From the NCBI GenBank assembly GCA_004554665.1, contig SFKY01000027.1:1-31039 (forward strand): a DNA stretch of 31,039 nt, written 5' to 3'. Made by a program: the position numbers and the translations under genes. Numbering within the stretch: the stretch's first letter is position 1; the number at the start of each line of letters is the position of its first letter. Source of the DNA: Bacteroidales bacterium. Lineage in GTDB: Bacteria; Bacteroidota; Bacteroidia; Bacteroidales; Bacteroidaceae. Positions 22,586 to 30,019 of this stretch are shown one piece after another. A model generated the notes under the pieces. It did no database searches. It worked only from the letters and a program-made list of their open reading frames with translations, and had not been told where the DNA came from.

Positions 22586-23827
22586 ATGAACACGTCTGAA
22601 CTGCAAAAAATAAAGCAGCGGTACAATATCGTCGGCAACAGCGACGGACTGAACCGCGCCCTTGATGTGGCCTTACAGGTTGCACCAACCGACCTTTCGG
22701 TGCTGATCATCGGCGAAAGCGGCGTGGGAAAAGAAATCATCCCGCGTGTGATTCACGACAATTCGCCACGACGCCGCGAGAAGTATTTTGCCATCAACTG
22801 CGGCTCCATCCCCGAGGGAACGATAGACAGCGAACTCTTCGGTCATGAGAAGGGCTCGTTTACGGGTGCCATCGGAGAGAGCGAAGGCTATTTTGGCACG
22901 GCCAACAACGGCACCATCTTCCTGGACGAGGTGGGCGAACTGCCCATCGCCACCCAAGCACGCCTGCTGAGGGTGTTGGAAACGGGCGAATACATACGTG
23001 TGGGTGGACAGCAAATCATGAAGACCAATGTGCGGATCGTGGCTGCCACCAATGTCAACATGCGCAAGGCCATCTCCGAAGGCCGCTTCCGCGAGGATTT
23101 GTATTACAGGCTCAACACCATCCCCATACAGATGCCCGCCCTGCGCGACCGCGGGGAAGACATACTGCTGCTCTTCCGCCTCTTTGCCATGCAGACGGCG
23201 GAGCGGTACCGGCTCCCGAAAATCACGCTCTCGGACGATGCCAAGCACATGCTGCTCAGCTACAAGTGGCCGGGCAATGTGCGACAGCTGAAGAACATCA
23301 CCGAGCAGATGTCTATCCTGAGCCAAGAACGGGAAATCTCGGCCGAGACACTCAGCCATTTCATACCACGCGACCAGGAGAGCACCGAACTGGCCACCAT
23401 CACGCCTGCCGGCGGACACTCGTATGAGAGCGAAAGGGAACTACTATATAAGGTGTTGTACGAACTGCGCAGCAATGTCTCTGACCTCAGAAGACAGATG
23501 AACTCGCTGCGGAAGCAGATAGACGACACCCAACGACAGGACGCAGCGCGGAGTTATCAGGCTTCGTTTGCCCCCATCTCCACATCGGCCATGCCGGCCA
23601 CCCTACGTCCGCAGGCCGAAGAAGCCATCGCCGAAGAGATAAAGGCCGACACCAGTGAAGACCTGAACATACAGAAACTGAGCAAACAGATGGTGACCAA
23701 AGCGCTCGAAAGAGCCAACGGCAACCGCAAGAAGGCCGCCAGCGCGCTCGGCATATCGGATCGCACCCTGTACCGGCGCATCAAGCAGTACGGTCTGGAC
23801 GGGAAAAACAAGAACAGCAACCCATAA
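22586..23827 (+). CDS. Sigma-54-interacting AAA+ transcription activator without receiver domain
   Basis: 413 residues. The AAA+ domain starts almost at the N-terminus: Walker A GESGVGKE (43-50), the sigma-54 contact loop GSFTGA (90-95; the consensus is GAFTGA), Walker B TIFLDE (110-115), and the sensor region WPGNVRQLKNI. A linker with a short coiled coil (LRRQMNSLRKQIDD) follows, then a Fis-type helix-turn-helix (ALERANGNRKKAASALGISDRTLYRRIKQYGL). No N-terminal receiver, GAF or PAS sensor is present, so control must come from expression level or a partner. Its place before lptE is common in Bacteroidetes. Confidence 0.92.
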   Translation: MNTSELQKIKQRYNIVGNSDGLNRALDVALQVAPTDLSVLIIGESGVGKEIIPRVIHDNSPRRREKYFAINCGSIPEGTIDSELFGHEKGSFTGAIGESEGYFGTANNGTIFLDEVGELPIATQARLLRVLETGEYIRVGGQQIMKTNVRIVAATNVNMRKAISEGRFREDLYYRLNTIPIQMPALRDRGEDILLLFRLFAMQTAERYRLPKITLSDDAKHMLLSYKWPGNVRQLKNITEQMSILSQEREISAETLSHFIPRDQESTELATITPAGGHSYESERELLYKVLYELRSNVSDLRRQMNSLRKQIDDTQRQDAARSYQASFAPISTSAMPATLRPQAEEAIAEEIKADTSEDLNIQKLSKQMVTKALERANGNRKKAASALGISDRTLYRRIKQYGLDGKNKNSNP

Positions 23828-23850
23828 ACCAAAGGATACAAGGCAACAAG

Positions 23851-24375
23851 ATGAAAAAGACACGTTATGTCTATGCCATGTTCATGGCTTTCGCCCTCGT
23901 GCTCGTGGTCGCCAACGGCTGTTCGGTAAGCTACTCTTTCAACGGAGCCAGCATCGACTACAGCAAGACGAAGACGATACAGATCAATGACTTCCCTATC
24001 CGAAGCAGTTATGTATGGGGACCGATGGCACCGATGTTCAACAACGCACTGAAAGACCAGTATGCCAACCATACCCGTCTGGTACAGGTAAAGCGCAACG
24101 GCGACATCAAGATAGAAGGCGAAATCACGCAATACACCCAGCGCAACAAGTCGGTGTCGAGCGAAGGCTACTCCGCACAGACCGAGCTGTCTATTACGGT
24201 GAATGTGCGTTATACCAACAACGTGAACCACAAAGAAGACTTTGAGCGGCAGTTTACCGCCTCGCAGACATACGAGACCACACAGAGTCTGAACGCAGTA
24301 CAAGAGGAACTGGTCACCCAGATCATAGACGATCTCGTGGACCAGATATTCAATGCCACAGTAGCCAACTGGTAA
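23851..24375 (+). CDS. lptE: LptE-family outer-membrane lipoprotein
   Basis: 174 residues. A lipoprotein signal ends at ANGC (C24), directing the protein to the outer membrane. The body follows LptE/LptE-like proteins of Bacteroidetes: CSVSYSFNGASIDYSKTKTIQINDF, then a central GEITQYTQRNKSVSSEG and the paired helix EELVTQIIDDLVDQIFN. LptE plugs the LptD barrel and helps insert lipopolysaccharide. It lies 23 nt after the sigma-54 activator and 13 nt before the next gene, in one operon. Confidence 0.88.
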   Translation: MKKTRYVYAMFMAFALVLVVANGCSVSYSFNGASIDYSKTKTIQINDFPIRSSYVWGPMAPMFNNALKDQYANHTRLVQVKRNGDIKIEGEITQYTQRNKSVSSEGYSAQTELSITVNVRYTNNVNHKEDFERQFTASQTYETTQSLNAVQEELVTQIIDDLVDQIFNATVANW

Positions 24376-24388
24376 TCAGGAAACAGAA

Positions 24389-25153
24389 ATGGATTTAGCG
24401 CAACTGATCAAACATCCCGAGACGATGGACAAGGAGACCCTGTACGATCTCCGCAGTCTCGTTGCGCTCTATCCCTACTACCAGACTGCCCGGCTGCTCA
24501 TGCTCCAGAATCTCTATGTGTTGCACGACCCCTCGTTTGACGAGGAGCTCCGCAAGGCTGCCGTCTACCTCACCGACCGGAAGGTAATTTTCAACCTTGT
24601 GGAAGCCGCCCATTACAAGCTAAGAAAAGCGGGGACCAAGGCTCAGGACAGTGCGGCCACCCATCAGGCAGACCGCACCCTCTCGCTGATAGACAACTTT
24701 CTCGACTCCATCCCCGCCGACGAGGAACCCAAGGAGAAGAAGAAGCGCAAGCCGACACCCGCAGATGCGGCCATAGACTATGTAAGTTTCTTGCTGGAGA
24801 GCGAAAGCGAGGACGAGCAGGCGACACACGACACCCCACAGATGAAGGGGCAGGCACTGATAGACAACTTCATCTACAACGACAACGGCAAGATAGAACT
24901 CAAGGACACCCCCGAATACACGCCCGAGATAGAAGACACGGCCGACAGCGCTTCCGATGGCAACGAAGGCTTTTTTACCGAGACTTTGGCGCGGATTTAC
25001 ATCCAACAAGGCCGATTTGAGAAGGCTTTGGAAATAATTAAGCGTTTAAATTTGAATTATCCGAAAAAAAATGTTTACTTTGCAGACCAAATGCGTTTTC
25101 TTGAGAAACTGATACTCAACAGCAGGGCAGGAAACAGCGCATCGCAGCATTAA
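24389..25153 (+). CDS. Conserved TPR-like cytosolic protein
   Basis: 254 residues, no signal peptide or membrane helix. The N-terminal half is helical (LYDLRSLVALYPYYQTARLLMLQNLYVL). A low-complexity acidic/basic linker (EEPKEKKKRKPTP, SESEDEQ) follows. The C-terminal TETLARIYIQQGRFEKALEIIKRLNLNYP is a recognisable tetratricopeptide unit. Homologues sit between lptE and secG across Bacteroidales; no function is known. Context suggests envelope biogenesis, but that is inference. Confidence 0.75.
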   Translation: MDLAQLIKHPETMDKETLYDLRSLVALYPYYQTARLLMLQNLYVLHDPSFDEELRKAAVYLTDRKVIFNLVEAAHYKLRKAGTKAQDSAATHQADRTLSLIDNFLDSIPADEEPKEKKKRKPTPADAAIDYVSFLLESESEDEQATHDTPQMKGQALIDNFIYNDNGKIELKDTPEYTPEIEDTADSASDGNEGFFTETLARIYIQQGRFEKALEIIKRLNLNYPKKNVYFADQMRFLEKLILNSRAGNSASQH

Positions 25154-25203
25154 AAGCAATGGACAAGAAAAAGAATAGAAATAAATAACAAACTTAAAAC
25201 AAG

Positions 25204-25587
25204 ATGATTTACACATTATTTGTAGCACTGATTGTGCTGGTATCGATCCTGATGATTTTCATCGTACTCATCCAGGAGTCAAAGGGAGGAGGCCTCTCGT
25301 CACAGTTTTCTTCTTCCAATCAGATTATGGGTGTCCGCAAGACTACCGACATCGTAGAAAAGATTACATGGGGACTGGCCGCCGCTATGGTCATCATCAG
25401 CGTCATCTGCGCTTACACTGCCCCCACCGCCGCTACCGAGCAGAGCGTGCTGGAGCAGAGCGCCACACAGACCGAAACCACCAACCCCGTGAATACACAG
25501 GGCTTCGGTGCCAGCAAACCGGCAAAGGCCGCAGACCAGGCAGCTCCTGCCAAGGCTCCCGAGGCACCAGCCACTCCGGCGAAGTAA
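25204..25587 (+). CDS. secG: Preprotein translocase subunit SecG
   Basis: 127 residues. Two membrane helices (about 2-23 and 56-75) flank the signature loop QESKGGGLSSQFSSSNQIMGVRKT. It is the small partner of SecYE in protein export across the inner membrane. The C-terminal ~50 residues are a Thr/Ala/Pro/Lys-rich tail, common in Bacteroidetes SecG. It closes the eight-gene run and is followed by a terminator. Confidence 0.93.
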   Translation: MIYTLFVALIVLVSILMIFIVLIQESKGGGLSSQFSSSNQIMGVRKTTDIVEKITWGLAAAMVIISVICAYTAPTAATEQSVLEQSATQTETTNPVNTQGFGASKPAKAADQAAPAKAPEAPATPAK

Positions 25588-25595
25588 TACACAAG

Positions 25596-25632
25596 ATCCA
25601 CCCACTTGCTCCATGCAGTGGGTGGATTTTTG
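25596..25632 (+). terminator. Rho-independent terminator after secG
   Basis: ATCCACCCAC (25596-25605) pairs with GTGGGTGGAT (25618-25627), followed by TTTT and G. Confidence 0.85.
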
Positions 25633-25673
25633 ATGCTTCAAAGAGAAAAAATCAAAAATAAAGGCCGGAAAAT

Positions 25674-25705
25674 TTGTACAATTCAAATTAAATCCTTACC
25701 TTTGC
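25674..25705 (+). promoter_or_regulatory. Promoter of tRNA-His
   Basis: TTG (25674-25676), a 20-bp spacer and TACCTTTGC (25697-25705): one of the best Bacteroidetes promoters in the window, 30 bp before the tRNA. Confidence 0.65.
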
Positions 25706-25734
25706 AATCGCTTTGAAACATTAAGCGCTAACAC

Positions 25735-25812
25735 GGTGGCTGTAGTTCAGTTGGTTAGAGCGTCAGATTGTGGTTCTGAATGTCGTGGGTTCGAGTCCCA
25801 TCTGCCACCCCA
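25735..25812 (+). tRNA. tRNA-His (GTG)
   Basis: Full cloverleaf. It has a GTTC/GAGC D-stem, the anticodon stem TCAGA/TCTGA with loop TTGTGGT (anticodon GTG), a T-arm GTGGG-TTCGAGT-CCCAT and an encoded CCA. The extra 5' G (25735) pairs with C73, the histidine identity pair. The acceptor stem GTGGCTG/CTGCCAC has a T-T mismatch at 6:67. Confidence 0.95.
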
Positions 25813-25814
25813 AC

Positions 25815-25867
25815 AAGCATCCTCGCAACACTCAAACAAGCAATGAGTTTGCGAGGATGCTTTTTTT
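25815..25867 (+). terminator. Terminator of tRNA-His
   Basis: AAGCATCCTCGCAA with its complement TTGCGAGGATGCTT, plus an inner CTCA/TGAG pair, followed by T7. Confidence 0.9.
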
Positions 25868-25995
25868 GTGTACAGTTCCCTATATGCACACATACCGAGA
25901 TATGTCAAAAAGGGATGGGGAGCGAGGGGAAAAGCAGGAGCAAGGCATGCATCAGCCCGGAGGGCTATTGTTGGTCAGTAGTGAGGACAACCGCA

Positions 25996-26035
25996 AGCGG
26001 CCGGACAACCGACACTCGTCAGCTATCCGGCCGCT
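25996..26035 (-). terminator. Hairpin just 3' of ssrA
   Basis: AGCGGCCGGA (25996-26005) pairs with TCCGGCCGCT (26026-26035), ten perfect GC-rich pairs, starting 4 nt past the tmRNA 3' end. It has no T-run, so it may be a processing signal or a factor-dependent stop. Confidence 0.55.
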
Positions 26036-26039
26036 CTTG

Positions 26040-26438
26040 TGGACCTGGAGGGATTCGAACCCTCGTCCGCACGGTTAGACCATATGCTTTCTACACGCTT
26101 ATTCCAGCCTTTGGTTTTCGTGTATTGGCAAGACCTGGACCACCAACCAATACCTTATCCTCTAAGAGTTTCATCTTCGGACCGAGGCCTCCTGAAGACT
26201 ATTTCCGACGTAACTGCACCGCTACACCAAGGAGTTTCGGAAAAAGAGCCCTTGAGCGATGTCTCGTCCCATCACCTGGTGACGGGATAAAGCCAGTAAT
26301 CTACTATGCTTCGATTAGGCAGCGAGAGCGTAATTGTTTTCGCCAATTAATTTGTCGATCGCTTAGTTTTAGGAGCAAGCCAACGAGGCTCCGCGTGCTT
26401 ACATACCACCTCAGCCGCCGTCAAATCCAGTCAAGCCC
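26040..26438 (-). ncRNA. ssrA: tmRNA
   Basis: Transfer-messenger RNA, which frees stalled ribosomes and tags the unfinished protein. The 5' end GGGCTTGACTGGATTTGAC and the 3' part GAGGG-TTCGAAT-CCCTC then CAGGTCC form the tRNA-Ala-like end; all seven acceptor pairs can form, counting G-U. The tag frame lies at 26344 down to 26315 and reads GENNYALAA then TAA, a Bacteroidetes-type tag. The CCA is not encoded after the discriminator A, so it must be added. Length, about 399 nt, is normal. Confidence 0.95.
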
Positions 26439-26455
26439 ATAGCATGTTTGCGGTC

Positions 26456-26464
26456 GCAAAGATA
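26456..26464 (-). promoter_or_regulatory. -7 box TATCTTTGC of ssrA
   Basis: Exact minus-strand match 18 nt before the mature tmRNA 5' end, which would leave a short 5' leader for RNase P to remove. Confidence 0.6.
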
Positions 26465-26597
26465 GAGATTATCCCTGAAACAGCCAAAGTTTTTAACGAA
26501 AAAAAGCGAGTGGAGCTGCAAATTGGGGCTGTTCGGCGAATTATCATTTAACGACAACTGTGACAACACAAACAACCAGTACCCTCACCCTATGGCA

Positions 26598-26690
26598 GCG
26601 GACACACCAAGGTATGTCTCTACACTTTGGATTGATGTTTCGATTACAAATGTAGTGGTGGGTAGTAGGGACATACCTTGGTGTGTCCGC
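26598..26690. repeat. REP doublet (BIME/REPIN-like element)
   Basis: The arms 26598-26623 and 26665-26690 are 26-bp inverted repeats with one mismatch. Each arm is itself a hairpin. The right one reads GTAG, then GGACATACC-TT-GGTGTGTCC. The left is its mirror, ending in CTAC. A GTAG head plus imperfect palindrome is the layout of REP sequences moved by REP-associated tyrosine transposases. No such transposase is in the window. The 41-nt middle holds a minus-strand TACATTTG, a good -7 box. Confidence 0.75.
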
Positions 26691-26791
26691 AGGGGGGATG
26701 GAATGACGGCATGCACCGCGAGGAGGGCAAAACTGGGCACCCATCCGAACCATCGACCACCATTTTCCATCAAAAGCAGGGAAAAAGCGAA

Positions 26792-26800
26792 TAATTTTGC
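26792..26800 (+). promoter_or_regulatory. -7 box TAATTTTGC before the polysaccharide locus
   Basis: Matches TAnnTTTGC, about 90 bp before the sugar transferase start. No TTG at the proper distance was seen. Confidence 0.4.
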
Positions 26801-26887
26801 TCCCGATGGCAACAAAATCACAAAAACAGAGTTTATAATAATGTAACTTGACGATAAATGGTACAACACCGACAATGTACGGACGGC

Positions 26888-27481
26888 ATGGGCAAGACAG
26901 CCTTGGCAACCAAGAGACTTATGGATATCGTATGTGCTCTGATGGGATTGCTTCTACTATCGCCCCTATTGGTGTTGATAGCCCTATCGCTGAAGATACA
27001 GAGAAACGGCCCTGTCATCTTTCGCCAAAGCCGCATCGGACTGGGAGGTAAGCCTTTTACCATCTACAAGTTCCGAACGCTAAGCAGCGAAGCCGAAGAG
27101 GATGGGCCACAGCTCATCGCCAACACCAACGAGAGCTGCTCAACCAAGCTGGAGCGTTTTCTGCGTGGCCATCATCTGGATGAACTGCCACAGATGTGGA
27201 ATGTGCTTCGGGGCGACATGTCGTTAGTGGGTCCGAGACCCGAACGACAATACTATATAGACAAGATCATGGAGAAGGATTCCCGGTACAGCCTCATCTA
27301 CCAGATGCGGCCCGGCCTCACCTCAGAGGCCACGCTGTACAACGGATATACCGACACCATGGAGAAGATGTTGCGCCGTTTGCACATGGATCTTTACTAT
27401 CTGGAGCACCGCTCGCTCTGGCTCGACTGCAAGATTATCATCAAGACCGCCGCCCGCATGCTGGGTGGCGTAAGATTCTAA
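26888..27481 (+). CDS. Undecaprenyl-phosphate phosphoglycosyl transferase (initiating)
   Basis: 197 residues, the short monotopic form of the bacterial sugar transferase family (PglC/WcaJ C-terminal type). It moves a sugar-1-phosphate from a UDP-sugar to undecaprenyl phosphate, the first step of exopolysaccharide or O-unit synthesis. It has KRLMDI and one re-entrant helix (about 13-35), then RQSRIGLGGKPFTIYKFRT, the catalytic Asp-Glu in HHLDELPQMWNVLRGDMSLVG and PRPE, and a late RPGLT. ATG 26888 is chosen because KRLMDI normally lies near the start; ATG 26858 is an alternative. Opens the locus. Confidence 0.9.
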   Translation: MGKTALATKRLMDIVCALMGLLLLSPLLVLIALSLKIQRNGPVIFRQSRIGLGGKPFTIYKFRTLSSEAEEDGPQLIANTNESCSTKLERFLRGHHLDELPQMWNVLRGDMSLVGPRPERQYYIDKIMEKDSRYSLIYQMRPGLTSEATLYNGYTDTMEKMLRRLHMDLYYLEHRSLWLDCKIIIKTAARMLGGVRF

Positions 27482-27492
27482 TATACAAGGAA

Positions 27493-29997
27493 ATGAGAAG
27501 ATACCTTATCTTATTGGCGCTGGCCGCGCTGATACCCACAGCTCTCATGGCTCAAAGTATGAGCGATGAGCAGGTGATACAGTTTGTGACTAAAGAGCAT
27601 GCAGCCGGCACTTCGCAAGCGCAGATTGTGACCAAACTCATGCAGAAAGGCGTGGACATCAGTCAGATACGACGGGTAAGACAGCGCTACGAGCGCCAAA
27701 TCAACCAGAAAGGACTGGGCGTGGTGGCCGACCAAGCCGTAAGCAGTGCCGAGAACCGCATGCGCCAGGCCAACGGCGAGAAAAAAGGAAACGAGCAGAC
27801 GCGCTCGACCAACATGGTACGTAGTTCCAACGAGGCATACACGCATACCTTTACGCCAGACGAGGCCGGATTCGCTGCCTTTCAGGAAGAACTGGGCATG
27901 ATGTTGCCCACAGACACCGCCGCACTGGTGCGCCAACTGCTGGCCGAGAAAAACAGCAGGAAGGTCTTCGGACGCGACATCTTCAACAACAAGCTGCTCA
28001 CCTTTGAGCCCAACATGAACATCGCCACTCCGCAAAACTACCGGCTCGGCCCGGGCGATGCGGTCATCATCGATGTCTACGGAGCCTCGCAGAAATCGGT
28101 AACCGCCACGGTATCACCCGATGGCGACGTGACCATCGAGGGATTTGGCCCCATACAGGTAAGCGGACTCACGGTGGCACAGGCCAACGCCCGGCTACGC
28201 ACCACACTGGGCGCACGCTACACCAGTTCGAAGGTAAGGCTCACACTGGGGCAGACCAAGACCATCATGGTCAATGTGATGGGCGAGGTAAAACTGCCCG
28301 GCACCTACACCCTATCGGCATTTGCCACCGTCTTCAACGCCCTCTACATGGCCGGAGGCCCCAACGACATCGGTACGCTGCGTAATATCAAGGTGTTTCG
28401 CGACAATCGCCTCATCGCTACTGTCGATGTCTACGACTACATCCTCAACGGCAAGGCCAGCAATATCCATCTCACCGACAACGACGTGATCGTGGTGGGT
28501 CCGTACGACTGTCTCGTCAACCTGTCGGGAAAAGTAAAGCGCCCCATGTTTTACGAGATGAAACGCAACGAGAGTGTGGGCACGCTTATCAAGTACGCAG
28601 GCGGATTTGCCGGCGATGCCTACACCAAGTCTGTACGAATCATCCGCAAGACAGGACGGGAATACTCGGTCCACAACGTGGGTGAGTTTGACATGAGTTC
28701 GTTCAGTATCGCCGATGGCGACTCGGTAACGGTAGACTCCATCCTCAACCGCTATGAAAATATGGTCGAGGTCAAAGGAGCCATTTTCCGTCCCGGCAAA
28801 TATCAGGTAGGCGGCGAAATCAACAGCGTCCGCACCCTGATAGAACAGGCAGAGGGGGTAACAGAAGAGGCTTTTACCGCCCATGCCGTGATGCACCGCA
28901 TGAAGGAGGACCGCACGCTCGAGGTGATTCCGGTGGATATAGACGGTATCATGAACGGTACGGTGGCTGACATACCGCTGAAGAAAAACGATGTGCTCTT
29001 CATCCCCACCAAACAGGCGCTGATGCAACAGCAGACGCTTACCATACATGGCGAGGTGCACTATCCGGGAATCTACCAATATGCTGACAATGAGACCATT
29101 GAGGACTTTATCCTGCAGGCGGGAGGTCTGAAAGACCAAGCCTCTACGGTGAAAGTGGACGTGGCACGACGCATCGTCAACCCCCAAGCCACCACCACAG
29201 ACAGCATCATCTCGCGCACCTATAGCTTCGCCCTGAAAGAGGGGTTTGTCATCGACGGCCAGCCCGGCTTCAAGCTCATGCCTTACGATGAGGTGTATGT
29301 GCGCCGGAGCCCGGGATTCTACACGCCACAGAATGTGTATGTGGAGGGACAGGCGATGTTTGCCGGCACCTATACGCTGGCGAAGAAAAACGAACGGCTC
29401 AGCGATGTCATCAAAAAGGCGGGTGGCGTGACAGACTTGGCCTATACAGCCGGCGCACGACTGATACGCCGCACCACCGAGGCCGAGAAAGCCAAGATAC
29501 AGACCGTGACGCGCATGCTCGCCGTACAGGGCGGCAACCGCGACTCGCTCAACGCAGCCCTCTTGCAACTGTCAGACAGCTATCCCGTGGGTATAGAATT
29601 GACAGAAGCCATGAAACACCCCGGGGGCGATGCCGACCTGGTACTGCGTGAGGGCGACCGTATCATCATCCCCGAATATGACGGCACGGTGAAGATAAGC
29701 GGCGATGTGATGTATCCCAACACCGTAGCCTATGAGCGCGGCAAGCGAGCCGGATACTACATCGACCAAGCCGGTGGTTTCGGCAGCCGCGCCAAAAAGA
29801 GCCGCACCATCATCATCTACATGAACGGCACCGTGGCACGAGTGGCTCACAACGCCAAGGTACAGCCCGGCTGCGAGATTGTGGTGCCCAGCAAGCCCAA
29901 ACGCGATGCCTCAACAATAAGCCAGTGGCTTGGAATAGGAACCAGCGTGGCCTCCCTCGCCACCATGATTGCAACTATTGCTAATTTGGTGAAGTAA
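27493..29997 (+). CDS. SLBB-domain polysaccharide export protein (Wza-like, long form)
   Basis: 834 residues. A signal peptide (1-20, MRRYLILLALAALIPTALMA) sends it across the inner membrane. Residues about 20-100 are helical and charged. The poly-export domain starts at YRLGPGDAVIIDVYG (about 183) and is followed by several SLBB repeats (VMGEVKLPGTYTLS, NLSGKVKRPMFYEM, VEVKGAIFRPGKYQV, IHGEVHYPGIYQY, VEGQAMFAGTYTL, ISGDVMYPNTVAY). A C-terminal hydrophobic helix (WLGIGTSVASLATMIATIANLV) is present. It is predicted to line the outer-membrane or periplasmic export path. It lies 11 nt after the sugar transferase. No lipobox was seen, unlike E. coli Wza. Confidence 0.9.
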   Translation: MRRYLILLALAALIPTALMAQSMSDEQVIQFVTKEHAAGTSQAQIVTKLMQKGVDISQIRRVRQRYERQINQKGLGVVADQAVSSAENRMRQANGEKKGNEQTRSTNMVRSSNEAYTHTFTPDEAGFAAFQEELGMMLPTDTAALVRQLLAEKNSRKVFGRDIFNNKLLTFEPNMNIATPQNYRLGPGDAVIIDVYGASQKSVTATVSPDGDVTIEGFGPIQVSGLTVAQANARLRTTLGARYTSSKVRLTLGQTKTIMVNVMGEVKLPGTYTLSAFATVFNALYMAGGPNDIGTLRNIKVFRDNRLIATVDVYDYILNGKASNIHLTDNDVIVVGPYDCLVNLSGKVKRPMFYEMKRNESVGTLIKYAGGFAGDAYTKSVRIIRKTGREYSVHNVGEFDMSSFSIADGDSVTVDSILNRYENMVEVKGAIFRPGKYQVGGEINSVRTLIEQAEGVTEEAFTAHAVMHRMKEDRTLEVIPVDIDGIMNGTVADIPLKKNDVLFIPTKQALMQQQTLTIHGEVHYPGIYQYADNETIEDFILQAGGLKDQASTVKVDVARRIVNPQATTTDSIISRTYSFALKEGFVIDGQPGFKLMPYDEVYVRRSPGFYTPQNVYVEGQAMFAGTYTLAKKNERLSDVIKKAGGVTDLAYTAGARLIRRTTEAEKAKIQTVTRMLAVQGGNRDSLNAALLQLSDSYPVGIELTEAMKHPGGDADLVLREGDRIIIPEYDGTVKISGDVMYPNTVAYERGKRAGYYIDQAGGFGSRAKKSRTIIIYMNGTVARVAHNAKVQPGCEIVVPSKPKRDASTISQWLGIGTSVASLATMIATIANLVK

Positions 29998-30019
29998 AAG
30001 GAATCATAAGTTGTAAAAA

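Noticed and set aside
25770..26442. Plus-strand open frames through the tRNA-His and tmRNA region
   Set aside because: They run across two well-defined RNA genes and a terminator and have no recognisable domains.
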